The position numbers and the translations under genes are program-made. Shown here piece after piece: positions 1-8,298 of a DNA stretch of 33,130 nt. Numbering within the stretch: the first letter of the stretch is position 1; each line of letters opens with the position of its first letter. The notes under the pieces are model-generated. The model was given only the letters and a program-made list of their open reading frames with translations. It was not told the DNA's origin and ran no database searches. The stretch spans positions 1 to 33,130 of the forward strand of contig JAJDOJ010000148.1 of NCBI GenBank assembly GCA_022340215.1, read 5' to 3'. Source of the stretch: Gammaproteobacteria bacterium. GTDB lineage: Bacteria > Pseudomonadota > Gammaproteobacteria > JAJDOJ01.

Positions 1-135
1 CTACTGCGCTGATGGGAGCTCGGCTCAAATGCCCCCGATTTTTCGTTGCGTAGGCCCACTATGCGCCTCAAAATCGTGAACATTCGATCTCGCTCTCCCA
101 TCATGCTCGCTACGATCACCTAAGTCCGACAGGCT
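1..135. mobile_element. possible terminal segment of an insertion sequence (partial)
   Basis: No gene is visible here. Read on the minus strand, the stretch has AGGAGCCTGTCGGACTTAGG followed by a run that looks to me like the non-coding end of an IS1182-type element, whose transposase would lie left of the window. This is memory of the general look of such ends. No transposase, terminal inverted repeat pair or target duplication can be seen inside the window, so the call is weak. Confidence 0.25.
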
Positions 136-168
136 CCTAGGTAGAGGAAGAGCCCTTTAGCCGATAGC

Positions 169-654
169 CTAATGCAGTTGTGGTCCAGCGGGTGTGCCGG
201 CGTGCTGAATCTCTTCTTGAGTCGCGTCGCGAATGTCGCGGACCTCGATATGAAAGACGAGCGTCTTACCCGCCAGTGGATGGTTTCCGTCGACCGTGAG
301 CTTGCCGTTCTCGATCCTTGACACGAAGAACTGCCGGGTTTCTCCCTGTTCGTTCTGCATCTCGACCTCCGCACCAACGTGACGGAACTGCTCCGGTACG
401 TTGGCGATGTCATCCGTGAACGTCAGTTCTCGGTGGTGTGGACCGAATCCTTCCTCGGGAGTCATCTCCACCTCCACGCGATCTCCGACCCGATGACTCA
501 GCATGGCGGCCTCGATCTTCTCGAACACGCCACTATCCGCACCGTGAACGTAGCTGACGGGCACGTCGATCTGCTCCACCACTCTCCCGTCCCGATCGGT
601 AATGGAATAGGTGAACTGAACGAGTTTGTGCCTTCCCACTCGCTGCTGCGACAC
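169..654 (-). CDS. SlyD-like FKBP-type peptidyl-prolyl cis-trans isomerase
   Basis: The 161-residue protein has the SlyD layout. A split FKBP domain comes first (residues about 8-70, with a YVHG segment and PEEGFG in place of the usual PExAYG). The insert-in-flap chaperone domain follows (about 75-125), then the FKBP strand with DGNHPLAGKTL. Family members isomerise prolyl bonds and hold unfolded proteins in the cytoplasm. The start is a GTG at 654 with AAGGAG nine bases upstream. Two things are unusual. The loop normally reading GxGxLIxGLE is ADSGVFEKIE here, so prolyl-isomerase activity could be reduced. The His/Cys-rich metal-binding tail of E. coli SlyD is absent. The gene is divergent from the unknown gene at 752, with about 100 bases between them. 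Confidence 0.88.
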   Translation of the reverse strand: MSQQRVGRHKLVQFTYSITDRDGRVVEQIDVPVSYVHGADSGVFEKIEAAMLSHRVGDRVEVEMTPEEGFGPHHRELTFTDDIANVPEQFRHVGAEVEMQNEQGETRQFFVSRIENGKLTVDGNHPLAGKTLVFHIEVRDIRDATQEEIQHAGTPAGPQLH

Positions 655-751
655 GCAATCTCTCCTTCCTCAGAACCAGGGCTGACGCTCGGCCAATATG
701 CGATAATAACGCAGACCAAAGCTGCCCAACCACCCACCACGTCCGCAAGTC

Positions 752-1480
752 ATGGCCCGCGTTCCCCTCACCATCAGCGAAGCCCGATCCGAGTTCGGAG
801 AACTCACCGCGCAACTCGCCGGTCTGCGCAGGCGCGCCGCCGGCTCCGCCCCTATCCAGGCGCCACACGAAGTTCTCGATGGTATCTCCCGGTTTCTGGA
901 GATCGCCGAACGCGCCGAAGGCGTGGGCAATGGAGAATTGGATCACGAGGACATCGGTCGCCTGGGCGAGTACGGTCTCGACCTGATCTCGAGCCTGGAC
1001 CTCCGGCTGCGGGAGAACGGCCAGGCACGCCTGCGGGCCCGTCTGCGGCCCCTGACACTGTCGGTCACCGGCTGGATCGTGCGCTGTGGCGGACAGGTCC
1101 AGGCGCTCGAGCCCGTGGTCAATGCGCTCGCCGAAGAGGCGAATCACCAGTCGGACCCTGAGGGACTTCGCCAGATCGAGGCACTGATGTCCGGTGTCCT
1201 CGAGGCCTGTCCGGACTACGTTCGCAACGATCTGGAACAGATCAACCCCGTCCGCCCCTGGCGTATCCTGCACCTGAACCGCAGTATCACCGCCACACGG
1301 ACCTGCGATCCGGCAACAATGGAACGTGCGTTCGACGATTTCATCCAGGCGCTGCCGAACGAGGCGTCCCGCTTCTTTACCGAGGGCATGGGAGAGATGG
1401 ATCGACTGGGCTATCCGCCCCGGGTCCGTCAGGTCATGCTGCGCTATTACGACCGTTTTGCACGCAAACGGATGAACTAA
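752..1480 (+). CDS. conserved-looking protein of unknown function, 242 aa
   Basis: I do not recognise the family. The frame is open for 242 codons, has strong GC-rich codon bias and ends cleanly. The protein has no signal peptide and no membrane segment. It appears mostly alpha-helical and rich in Arg, Leu and Glu, with a central stretch around residues 85-125 that may form a hydrophobic core. The C-terminus is basic (YYDRFARKRMN). The ATG at 752 lacks a clear ribosome site, so the true start could differ slightly. The gene is divergent from the SlyD-like gene. A frame of 335 codons on the opposite strand overlaps it, but I take that as a composition shadow. Confidence 0.7.
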   Translation: MARVPLTISEARSEFGELTAQLAGLRRRAAGSAPIQAPHEVLDGISRFLEIAERAEGVGNGELDHEDIGRLGEYGLDLISSLDLRLRENGQARLRARLRPLTLSVTGWIVRCGGQVQALEPVVNALAEEANHQSDPEGLRQIEALMSGVLEACPDYVRNDLEQINPVRPWRILHLNRSITATRTCDPATMERAFDDFIQALPNEASRFFTEGMGEMDRLGYPPRVRQVMLRYYDRFARKRMN

Positions 1481-1579
1481 GGCGATTGCCGGAAAATCAC
1501 ATACCGGATCGCGCCGGATTTTAGCAGGATGGTATGTCATTTGACAGAAATCGCCTAAGCCCTCCGCCGGAAGGCCCCC

Positions 1580-1984
1580 TCATTTCCAGATCATCATGCC
1601 CGGGCTGTCATCGGGAAACGGCACGAATCCGTAACGGGCGTAGAATTGTTCCAGACCCGGCGCCGACATCAGGCCGATAAAGGCCCCGGGCCCCGCCTCG
1701 GCATCCAGGTAATCCCGTAGCCGCGCCATAATGACCCCGCCCAGTCCCCGCCGCTGGAAGTCCGGGTGTACGAGGATGTCCTGGACATAGAAGTACACAC
1801 CACCGTCGCCGACGACTCGGCCGCAACCGACGGCCTTGCCGTCATGCTCGGCGCACACGGCGAACAGCGAACACTCGAGTGCCGGGGATACCACCTCCGG
1901 CGAGAATCCGTGCCAACCGACCGCCTCGCGCAGATCGAGATATTCCCGCGCCGAAGGCGCACGATCGACATAGGTCACTGCCAT
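1580..1984 (-). CDS. GNAT family N-acetyltransferase
   Basis: The 134-residue protein carries a GNAT fold. The acetyl-CoA binding motif A is visible as ILVHPDFQRRGLGGVIM (consensus V-x-x-x-x-R-G-x-G), preceded by a strand with VGCGRVVGDGGVYFYVQD. The C-terminal GLEQFYARYGFVPFP is the usual motif B end, where the FYxRxGF segment contacts the cofactor. Such enzymes move an acetyl group from acetyl-CoA to an amine. The substrate cannot be read from sequence. It lies downstream of the hydrolase at 2146-2976 on the same strand and may share its transcript. Confidence 0.9.
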   Translation of the reverse strand: MAVTYVDRAPSAREYLDLREAVGWHGFSPEVVSPALECSLFAVCAEHDGKAVGCGRVVGDGGVYFYVQDILVHPDFQRRGLGGVIMARLRDYLDAEAGPGAFIGLMSAPGLEQFYARYGFVPFPDDSPGMMIWK

Positions 1985-2011
1985 GGTGAACGGCGACCGC
2001 TCGCGCCTCCG

Positions 2012-2146
2012 TCACGCGTTCCCCGAGGGGAAAACGCCGGAAAGGGGCGATTCCGACCTGACGTCCACCACGATGCCCTCCAGCGGGATCTCCCCGCTGG
2101 CGATGTGGGGCAGAAGCTCTCCCACGACCTTTTGTATGGTCAGCAT
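2012..2146 (-). CDS. small ORF translationally coupled to the hydrolase gene (44 aa)
   Basis: The ATG at 2146 shares its A with the TGA stop of the upstream hydrolase (TGATG), and GAGGCGGG lies a few bases before it. The 44-residue product has a protein-like alternation of hydrophobic and charged residues (MLTIQKVVGELLPHI at the start, PLEGIVVDVRSESPLSG later) with no membrane segment or known domain. It may be a small accessory protein made by translational reinitiation, or a chance frame in the 160-base gap before the acetyltransferase. Confidence 0.38.
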   Translation of the reverse strand: MLTIQKVVGELLPHIASGEIPLEGIVVDVRSESPLSGVFPSGNA

Positions 2147-2976
2147 CAGACCCGCCTCAGGGATGCCAGGATGTGGAGCAGCATCTCCCCGTCGCCGGCG
2201 GTGAGACCGTGCCCCTCGTCGGAATAGATCGTTCGCGCCCTGCCGCGCAGCGCAATCACGCCGTTCAGATCCTGGCTCCATTCCGGCACCACCATATCCC
2301 CCATTCCCAGCACGCCGCTGTCCTTGCGACGCACCACCGACACGTAGACCGCTTCGGGGTGCGGCTGGCGGTTCAACCAGCCGATCAGGTTGCCGGGGTT
2401 CTCCCGCGCAAGGTCGTAGTAGAGCCCCTGGGAGCGGTTCAGAACGCCCGCCCCGAGCATCGGCGCGATCCAGCCCAGAGGGCTCTGGCCCGCCATCAGT
2501 CCGATCTCCGCGCTCTCGGTGCCGCGGTTCGGACTGGCGATCGTCACCAGCAGCGAGACCGGGGTTTCGGGGTGGCGCACCATATAGAGTCTCGCGACCA
2601 CACCACCGGCCGAATGCCCCGCCAGGGCGAGCGAGTCGTCCGGATAGCGGGCCTGCAGGCGGGTGACATAGGCCGAAAGCACACGCTCCTGCACCATCAT
2701 CGGTGCCTCGGTCGGCAGATCGATGGTGACGAAGCGCCGACCCTGGTCAGCCGAACCGTCAAGCCCCACAACCTGCCCGCCCCTGAGCGACAGTACCCCC
2801 GCATCGGCCCAGCCGGACCGTTGGAGCTGGCGCGTCGCGCCCGTTTCACGCCAGGCATTGCCGGAGCCCAGATAACCCTGAAGCAGGATCAGGGTCTGCG
2901 CCTTCAGAGGGCCGCAGATCGTGAGGACAAACAGCGCCAAAGCGGCCACGATCAGACGTTTCAGGGTTCCATCCAT
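2146..2976 (-). CDS. secreted alpha/beta hydrolase, lipase-like
   Basis: The 276-residue protein begins with a signal peptide (KRLIVAALALFVLTICGPLKAQ, cleavage probably after AQ near residue 27), so it acts in the periplasm or outside. The strand after the signal (LILLQGYLGSGNAW) is the start of the fold. The nucleophile elbow is GHSAGG with Ser122. The acid is probably the Asp in GMGDMVVP and the base the His in SDEGHGLT, the usual Ser-Asp-His triad. The family cleaves ester bonds in lipids or small esters; the substrate is unknown. Two copies of GAGGTATC lie in tandem upstream of the start. Confidence 0.85.
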   Translation of the reverse strand: MDGTLKRLIVAALALFVLTICGPLKAQTLILLQGYLGSGNAWRETGATRQLQRSGWADAGVLSLRGGQVVGLDGSADQGRRFVTIDLPTEAPMMVQERVLSAYVTRLQARYPDDSLALAGHSAGGVVARLYMVRHPETPVSLLVTIASPNRGTESAEIGLMAGQSPLGWIAPMLGAGVLNRSQGLYYDLARENPGNLIGWLNRQPHPEAVYVSVVRRKDSGVLGMGDMVVPEWSQDLNGVIALRGRARTIYSDEGHGLTAGDGEMLLHILASLRRV

Positions 2977-3198
2977 ACTTGAGATACCTCGATACCTCTT
3001 CCTGGGCGAACCCTGTGGGATTCACACAAGATCCTGATGACAAGTTCCCGCCCTGCCGGGCTCGAACATGATACGCCAGCCAAGTCGGTAACGGCCGCGA
3101 CGATCCGTAGATCTGACCAGCCATGATATAATACCCGTCACGGACAGGTTTTCCCGGCACACACGCCCCGTCCGGTGGCGTCATTCTTCGCGGCGGGC

Positions 3199-3207
3199 TG
3201 CTAGAAT
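3199..3207 (+). promoter_or_regulatory. extended -10 promoter candidate for the CnoX-like gene
   Basis: TGCTAGAAT is an extended -10 element (TGN before TAGAAT, 5 of 6 consensus). Transcription would begin near 3214, giving a leader of about 40 bases to the ATG at 3254. No good -35 is visible, which extended -10 promoters tolerate. Confidence 0.4.
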
Positions 3208-3253
3208 ATGCGACCGTCCCACTTGGTTGTAGCCCGATCCGGGAAATCCGTTA

Positions 3254-4132
3254 ATGCCCCAACCATCCCAAACCGGCACCCCGCACATCGTCGAAGGGAT
3301 ACGACACAACTTCGACCAGATCGTGCTGGCGAACTCGCGGGTTGGACCCGTGCTGGTCAACTACTGGTCACGCGGCGCCGGTCCGTGCCTGCGGCTGTTC
3401 CCGGTGCTCGAGGCGCTGGTCGCGGATTTCGGTGGTCGGCTGCTGCTGGTCAATATCGACACGGACAAGGAGGGCGGCCTGGCGCGGGAATACGGGGTCA
3501 CCAGTGTCCCGACGATGAAGCTGTTTCGCGATCGCGAGATCGTGGAAACGATCCACGGCTACCAGTCGGACCGCAATCTGAGGACGATCCTCGGCCGGCA
3601 CATCGCCCCACCCGACGGCGAGCCCGTCCGGAACGCCCTCATAACCTACCACCGGGGCGATCGCGAACTCGGCATGCAGCAACTCGCCGAGGCGGCGGTC
3701 AACGACCCGTCGGATGCCCGCGCGCCCCTGACGATGGCAAAGCTCCTGTGGCAGGAAGACAGGCCGCAGGAGGCGCATCGCCTGCTCTCCGCCTCCCCCG
3801 CGGCGGTCAAGGAGGACTCCGAGGTCCGGGACCTGGCGGCGCACCTGGAGTTCGTCGTCACGGCACGCGACGCCCCCGATGCCGCAAGCCTCGCCGAACG
3901 CATCCGTGAAGCGCCGGGCGACCTGGAAGCCCGATTCCAGCTCGCCTCGGTCAGACTGCTGGGAGACGATATCGATGGCGCGCTGACGCTGTTGATAGAG
4001 ATTCTGGAGAAAAACCGGACCTTCAGGAACGGGGCCGCCCTGCGCGGCGCGCATGCGCTGTTCAGGATGCTGGGGAAGGACAACGAACTGACAACCCGCT
4101 TCCGAGGCAGACTGGGGCGCTCTTTGGCATGA
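3254..4132 (+). CDS. cnoX: CnoX/YbbN-like chaperedoxin (thioredoxin fold plus TPR-like repeats)
   Basis: The 292-residue protein has an N-terminal thioredoxin fold (residues about 12-118) followed by a helical TPR-like region (about 125-290), the architecture of E. coli CnoX (YbbN). CnoX holds unfolding proteins, protects their cysteines and hands them to GroEL/DnaK. The active-site segment is WSRGAGPC, so the first Cys of CGPC is Ala and only Cys45 remains. E. coli CnoX is also monocysteinic (SxxC). The cis-Pro loop is present (TSVPTMKLF). The protein therefore cannot act as an ordinary dithiol reductase and probably forms mixed disulfides with clients. The gene stands alone and converges with the PAS gene. 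Confidence 0.85.
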   Translation: MPQPSQTGTPHIVEGIRHNFDQIVLANSRVGPVLVNYWSRGAGPCLRLFPVLEALVADFGGRLLLVNIDTDKEGGLAREYGVTSVPTMKLFRDREIVETIHGYQSDRNLRTILGRHIAPPDGEPVRNALITYHRGDRELGMQQLAEAAVNDPSDARAPLTMAKLLWQEDRPQEAHRLLSASPAAVKEDSEVRDLAAHLEFVVTARDAPDAASLAERIREAPGDLEARFQLASVRLLGDDIDGALTLLIEILEKNRTFRNGAALRGAHALFRMLGKDNELTTRFRGRLGRSLA

Positions 4133-4173
4133 AGCGCCGTTTTGCCGAATCCGGCCCGGCGGGGCAGGTCAGA

Positions 4174-4710
4174 TCACACCAGTGCGGGCTCGTCCGTTCC
4201 CTTCCAGCGACGGCCGGACTCGGCCGAAGAGGCGATTCGGCGCATCAACCTGCGGGTCGGGGTCGCATCCCTGAAGATCAAGATCGCCCCGTGCAGCTCG
4301 TCCGCCGACCCGCGCAACGGAGATGCAGTGCCAGCGAGCGGGATCCGCCTGCCCCCCTCGGCGACTAATACATCGTCGTTACCCGTGATTTCCATCTCGC
4401 CGCTGGCCAGACAGGCCGACAACGGATCGAGGACCGTCCGGCCCATACTCTCGTTCAGGACGGAGAACCGACAGTTGAACGAACTTCCGACCAGTTGCTC
4501 GGGTTTGTACCCGGTCAGATCGGCGCAGGGTCCGTTCAAATAGTGGATCAGGCCGTTGACATCGGTGCAGATCACCGCTTCATCGGCGCTCGCAACCGAC
4601 AAACCGGCGCCATGGTGGCGGTGGAACCAATGGCGTAAGACCTCTGACGGTGCGCAAATCTCGGCACCCAGGCAGATAACGCCCTCCGGGCAACATCCAA
4701 ACATAGGCAT
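4174..4710 (-). CDS. single-PAS-domain protein with a Cys-rich N-terminus
   Basis: The 178-residue protein contains one PAS domain (residues about 38-150): DEAVICTDVNGLIHYLNGP, then LTGYKPEQLVG, and a closing LHGAILIFRDAT strand. No output domain follows; the protein ends with a short basic tail. The first 20 residues hold four Cys (6, 7, 13, 19), and a His cluster RHWFHRHH follows, an unusual preface that might bind metal, heme or an iron-sulfur cluster. The start may be the ATG at 4710 or the in-frame ATG at 4704, which is better spaced from AAGGG. It could be a stand-alone sensor acting with a kinase or cyclase elsewhere. Confidence 0.75.
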   Translation of the reverse strand: MPMFGCCPEGVICLGAEICAPSEVLRHWFHRHHGAGLSVASADEAVICTDVNGLIHYLNGPCADLTGYKPEQLVGSSFNCRFSVLNESMGRTVLDPLSACLASGEMEITGNDDVLVAEGGRRIPLAGTASPLRGSADELHGAILIFRDATPTRRLMRRIASSAESGRRWKGTDEPALV

Positions 4711-4844
4711 TTTCCCTTGGTGGCCGCAAGCAGCCGCTTTTTTAATGAATTAATTCTCCGAATAGCGATCTCGTCTCCGATTCGGACTCCGCTTCAGGGC
4801 GGCGTTATGCTATGCCACTCTATCTGAGTTCAAATGCTATGCCT

Positions 4845-4870
4845 ATTGTGGGAAATGCGTATCCCGCAAT
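4845..4870. repeat. inverted repeat / hairpin
   Basis: ATTGTGGGA (4845-4853) and TCCCGCAAT (4862-4870) pair over 9 bp with one G-U around an 8-base loop. There is no T-run, so an operator or RNA hairpin is as likely as a terminator. Confidence 0.4.
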
Positions 4871-5078
4871 GGCACCGACCGGCCACCGGGTGCCAACGAC
4901 CGATCAGGGACATCGGTGCTCCTTTCTTGTTTGCCGGAGGCCGGAAGGTTGAGCGTCACAACCGGCCGCGGGGGTACGACCCCGGCCTTGCCCTCGCCCT
5001 GGATCAGGGTTCCGGCAAGAATGAATATGGGCATGGATTATCAACCGATGCGAAACCCACAAGGCCGGCCGATTAGTT

Positions 5079-5108
5079 TTGGCGATGGCGCGTTAATCAT
5101 TGTATATT
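5079..5108 (+). promoter_or_regulatory. sigma-70 promoter candidate upstream of the symporter remnant / acs
   Basis: TTGGCG (5079-5084) and TATATT (5103-5108) are 18 bases apart. If active it would transcribe through the symporter remnant towards acs with a very long leader. Confidence 0.3.
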
Positions 5109-5277
5109 CCGGCCTTTCAGGGGCCAGACCGTTCGTGTGCGTTGTGCCCGGGACTACCGGCAAGGCGTAACAACAAAGAAATCGGATGGCCTCCGGAATC
5201 GGTTTAGGGAACTGTTGTCTGTAGTCAGGCCATAACCGCGTGTACTACGCAAGAATCGCCGTTGCAGACCGAAATAC

Positions 5278-5697
5278 GTGATGCCCAACGCCGCGCCTGG
5301 CCAGCAGAAGTTCTTCGGGCGAATCGGCGTCATCGTCATCGTGCTGGCTGCGCTGGTCGTCGCCACGACGGCGACCGACGCCCTCGTCCTCCTGGGCGGT
5401 CTCGCCGTGGCCTACGGGGTCCCGATGTGGCCGGCCCTGATCGCGGTCTGCCGGTGCCCTGGCCGACCCGCGCCGGTGTCGTCGTCGGGCCGATCCTCGG
5501 GCTGATCGCGGTAGGCATGACCGAGAGCATCGGTGCCGACATATTCGCCCTGTTCGGCATGGACCCGTTGTGGGGCCGCTGACCATTCACTCGGCGGGTT
5601 GGGGAATCCTCTTCAACCTCGGCCCGGGTGCGGCGATCGGTAACACGATCTTCTGCAATCCCAACGACACGAAGACAAAACACAAGCGCAATTCACC
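5278..5697 (+). pseudogene. decayed sodium:solute symporter (SSS family), multiple frameshifts
   Basis: Three frames in succession spell the C-terminal part of an SSS-family permease of the ActP type. Frame one (from 5278) gives FFGRIGVIVIVLAALVVATT then GLAVAYGVPMWPALIAVC. Near 5455 the reading moves to a second frame giving TRAGVVVGPILGLIAVGMTE and a segment ending FALFGMDPLWGR at a stop at 5580. A third frame continues with LTIHSAGWGILFNLG and then jumps to GPGAAIGNTIFCNPND, as if about 70 codons were deleted. The N-terminal two thirds of the permease are missing. Intact relatives import acetate or other carboxylates with sodium and often sit beside acs, as the next gene does here. The right end is approximate. 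Confidence 0.8.
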
Positions 5698-5889
5698 CGA
5701 ACGGCAGCCGAACGAAATCCGACTCACCCTTTTCGTCGCTGTAGGTAATCCCGTGCCAGGCAATGGCGCCAGTGACGATGACAAAGCACCCGTCGAGCAT
5801 TGGCGTCTGACCTGGGAATGGCGGGCCGATTGATGAAGTCGGTTCCCGCTATCGCAAGACCCACTGACAAATAAAAAGGAGTCCTCAAG

Positions 5890-7827
5890 ATGTCCGACAA
5901 GAAAGTTTACCCCGTCCCGGAATCCGTTGCGTCCCGTGCCTGGATCACCGACGAGAAATACCGGGAGATGTATCGGCGATCCATCGACGACCCCGAGGGT
6001 TACTGGTCGGAACAGGCCTCCGACTTCGTCACCTGGTTCAAACCGTGGCAGAAGGTGCTGGACTGGGACTTCAACAAGGGGAACATCCGCTGGTTCGAGG
6101 GCGGCAAGCTGAACGTGTCGTGGAACTGTCTGGACCGGCACCTGGAAACACGCGGCGATCAGGTGGCCATCATCTGGGAAAGCGACGACCCGACCGTGGA
6201 TCGCAAGCTCACCTACCGGGAACTGCACCACGAGGTGTGCAAGTTCGCCAACGCCCTCAAGGAGCGGGGTGTCGCCAGGGGCGACCGGGTGTCCATCTAC
6301 ATGCCGATGATCCCCGAGGTCGCGGTGGCCATGCTCGCCTGCACCCGGATCGGCGCCGTACACTCCATTGTCTTTGGCGGTTTCTCCCCCGAGGCGCTCA
6401 AGGATCGCATCCTGGACTCCGATTGCCGAGTGGTGATTACCGCCGACGAGGGGGTGCGCGGCGGCAGGCCTGTACCCTTGAAGGCCAATACCGACAAGGC
6501 CCTGCTGGATTGCCCCAACGTCCATACCGTGGTCACGGTCAGGCATACCGGCGGCGACATTCCCTGGCACGACACACGTGACCTCTGGTATCACGAGGCC
6601 ATGCACAAGGCCTCCCCGGAATGTCAGGCCGAGGAGATGGACGCCGAGGATCCCCTGTTCATCCTCTACACCTCGGGGTCGACCGGCAAACCCAAGGGCG
6701 TGCTGCACACCACCGGCGGTTACCTGCTCTATTGCGCCATCACGCACAAGTACGTCTTCGACTACCACGACGGGGACATCTACTGGTGTACCGCGGACGT
6801 GGGCTGGGTCACCGGGCATTCCTATATCGTCTACGGACCCATGGCCAACGGTGCAACGACCCTGATGTTCGAGGGAGTGCCGACCTACCCCGATGGCGGC
6901 CGGTTCTGGCAGGTGGTCGATAAGCACCGGGTCAACACCTTCTATACCGCCCCCACCGCGATCCGCGCATTGATGGGGCTGGGCGACGAACCGGTCAAAA
7001 AGTCCTCCCGGTCCAGCCTTCGGCTGCTGGGCAGCGTCGGCGAGCCGATCAATCCCGAGGCCTGGGAGTGGTACCACGACGTGGTCGGCGACGGGCGCTG
7101 CCCCATCGTCGACACCTGGTGGCAGACCGAAACCGGCGGCATCCTGATCACGCCGCTACCCGGCGCCACGGCACTGAAACCGGGTTCGGCGACACGGCCT
7201 TTCTTCGGTATCGTCCCCGCCCTGCTCGACGAGCAGGGCGACACGCTCGAGGGCGCGACCAGCGGCAACCTCGTGATCACCCGGCCCTGGCCCGGCCAGA
7301 TGCGAACCGTGTACGGGGACCACGAGCGTTTCGTTGACACCTATTTCAAGATGTACCCGGGCTACTATTTCACCGGCGACGGATGCCGGCGGGACGAGGA
7401 TGGCTACTACTGGATCACCGGCAGGGTCGACGATGTCCTCAACGTCTCCGGGCACCGCATGGGGACCGCCGAGGTGGAAAGCGCCCTGGTGCTTCACGAA
7501 CAGGTGGCCGAAGCCGCCGTGGTAGGCTACCCGCACGACATCAAGGGCCAGGGGATCTATGCCTACGTCACGCTGATGAGGGGGGTCGAACCGACGGACG
7601 CGCTGAAGAAGGAGCTGGTGTCCCTGGTGCGCAGCGAGATTGGACCCTTCGCCGCTCCCGACGTGATCCAGTGGGCGCCGGGGCTCCCCAAGACCCGCTC
7701 CGGCAAGATCATGCGGCGCATCCTGCGCAAGGTGGCAGCGAACGAGCTGGACTCGCTGGGCGACACCTCGACGCTGGCGGACCCCTCGGTCGTCGAAGAC
7801 CTGATTGGAGATCGGGCCAACAAATAG
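5890..7827 (+). CDS. acs: acetyl-CoA synthetase (AMP-forming)
   Basis: The enzyme makes acetyl-CoA from acetate, ATP and CoA through acetyl-AMP in the cytoplasm. At 645 residues it has the usual Acs length (about 650). Visible motifs in order are the ATP loop [34 protein letters not shown] (A5), the hinge and [14 protein letters not shown], and near the C-terminus TRSGKIMRR with Lys606, the catalytic lysine that protein acetylation inactivates in this family. The ATG at 5890 has AAAAAGGAG about 9 bases upstream. It directly follows the symporter remnant, and no partner gene for acetate uptake remains beside it. Confidence 0.97.
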   Translation: MSDKKVYPVPESVASRAWITDEKYREMYRRSIDDPEGYWSEQASDFVTWFKPWQKVLDWDFNKGNIRWFEGGKLNVSWNCLDRHLETRGDQVAIIWESDDPTVDRKLTYRELHHEVCKFANALKERGVARGDRVSIYMPMIPEVAVAMLACTRIGAVHSIVFGGFSPEALKDRILDSDCRVVITADEGVRGGRPVPLKANTDKALLDCPNVHTVVTVRHTGGDIPWHDTRDLWYHEAMHKASPECQAEEMDAEDPLFILYTSGSTGKPKGVLHTTGGYLLYCAITHKYVFDYHDGDIYWCTADVGWVTGHSYIVYGPMANGATTLMFEGVPTYPDGGRFWQVVDKHRVNTFYTAPTAIRALMGLGDEPVKKSSRSSLRLLGSVGEPINPEAWEWYHDVVGDGRCPIVDTWWQTETGGILITPLPGATALKPGSATRPFFGIVPALLDEQGDTLEGATSGNLVITRPWPGQMRTVYGDHERFVDTYFKMYPGYYFTGDGCRRDEDGYYWITGRVDDVLNVSGHRMGTAEVESALVLHEQVAEAAVVGYPHDIKGQGIYAYVTLMRGVEPTDALKKELVSLVRSEIGPFAAPDVIQWAPGLPKTRSGKIMRRILRKVAANELDSLGDTSTLADPSVVEDLIGDRANK

Positions 7828-8068
7828 CCGTTGCCCTGCGGGCCCGGATGGCGGCGGATGCCAATTCCCCCCCACCCGGCCCCGAAACCCACCCCGCCGG
7901 CGTACCGGTACTGCCCGATCCTTTACGTGTTGCATATATACCACATTCCGGCTCGGGCGCTGCCATGGAAGGACCCGTCAGGTTCATGGGCGCAAAAACC
8001 ACACGACGCACTTCGGATGGGGATGCGAATCCCGCCACATTTCGATCTATCTTTCGTCCCATTTGTGC

Positions 8069-8081
8069 TACACTGCGTGTA
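8069..8081. promoter_or_regulatory. short palindrome, possible operator
   Basis: TACACTGCGTGTA has perfect 5-base arms (TACAC/GTGTA) around TGC, about 140 bases before the predicted porin start of transcription. The binding protein is unknown. Confidence 0.3.
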
Positions 8082-8118
8082 CAAAAACGACAAATTACTC
8101 GGTGTTCCCAGGAAAAAG

Positions 8119-8134
8119 TGTGACTCCTATCACG
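8119..8134. promoter_or_regulatory. CRP/Vfr-like binding site upstream of the porin gene
   Basis: TGTGACTCCTATCACG matches the CRP consensus TGTGA-N6-TCACA at 9 of 10 half-site bases and is flanked by A-rich sequence. Its centre (8126.5) lies about 90 bases before the predicted transcription start near 8217, close to a class I activator position. CRP control is inference from the sequence match. Confidence 0.45.
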
Positions 8135-8182
8135 AGAATATGGCCACTGGGTTTGAGTCGTTGTTGTTTATTCGCACATGTG

Positions 8183-8210
8183 TTGCATTTTTGAATGCGT
8201 GTTGTAAACT
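8183..8210 (+). promoter_or_regulatory. sigma-70 promoter of the porin gene
   Basis: TTGCAT (8183-8188) and TAAACT (8205-8210) are separated by 16 bases. Transcription would start near 8217, leaving a leader of about 80 bases before the porin ATG. Confidence 0.5.
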
Positions 8211-8298
8211 AGGACCATGTCGGTCGTGGCGGCCAACGTCGCACCACATAGTACTTAAGCAGTTTTTGAAATACTAATATTCACGCAGGAGAACCCTC

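Larger units (their letters stand above)
4711..5277. other. long intergenic region before the symporter remnant
   Basis: No convincing gene is visible in these 567 bases. They hold an AT-rich block with TTAATGAATTAA near 4742, a hairpin at 4845-4870 and a promoter-like pair at 5079-5108. Lower protein-like signal than in the flanks suggests decayed DNA, possibly the missing 5' part of the symporter. Confidence 0.5.
7828..8298. other. long regulatory intergenic region between acs and the porin gene
   Basis: These 471 bases carry no gene. From about 8040 they become AT-rich compared with the flanks, and they contain a palindrome (8069-8081), a CRP-like site (8119-8134) and a promoter (8183-8210). 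The porin ribosome site GCAGGAGAA ends the region. No terminator with a T-run was found behind acs. Confidence 0.6.

Noticed and set aside
533-1540. A 335-codon minus-strand frame covering the unknown gene at 752-1480
   Set aside because: It would overlap the start of the SlyD-like gene and has shadow-type composition. Since the plus-strand protein is also of unknown family, this is less certain than the other shadows.
2846-3184. A 112-codon minus-strand frame upstream of the hydrolase
   Set aside because: It overlaps the hydrolase signal peptide in another frame and has no ribosome site or domain; it looks like chance.
5587-7077. A 496-codon open frame on the minus strand opposite acs
   Set aside because: It is rich in Gly, Val, His and Asp as expected from the complement of a GC-rich gene, has no domain, and acs is certain on the other strand.
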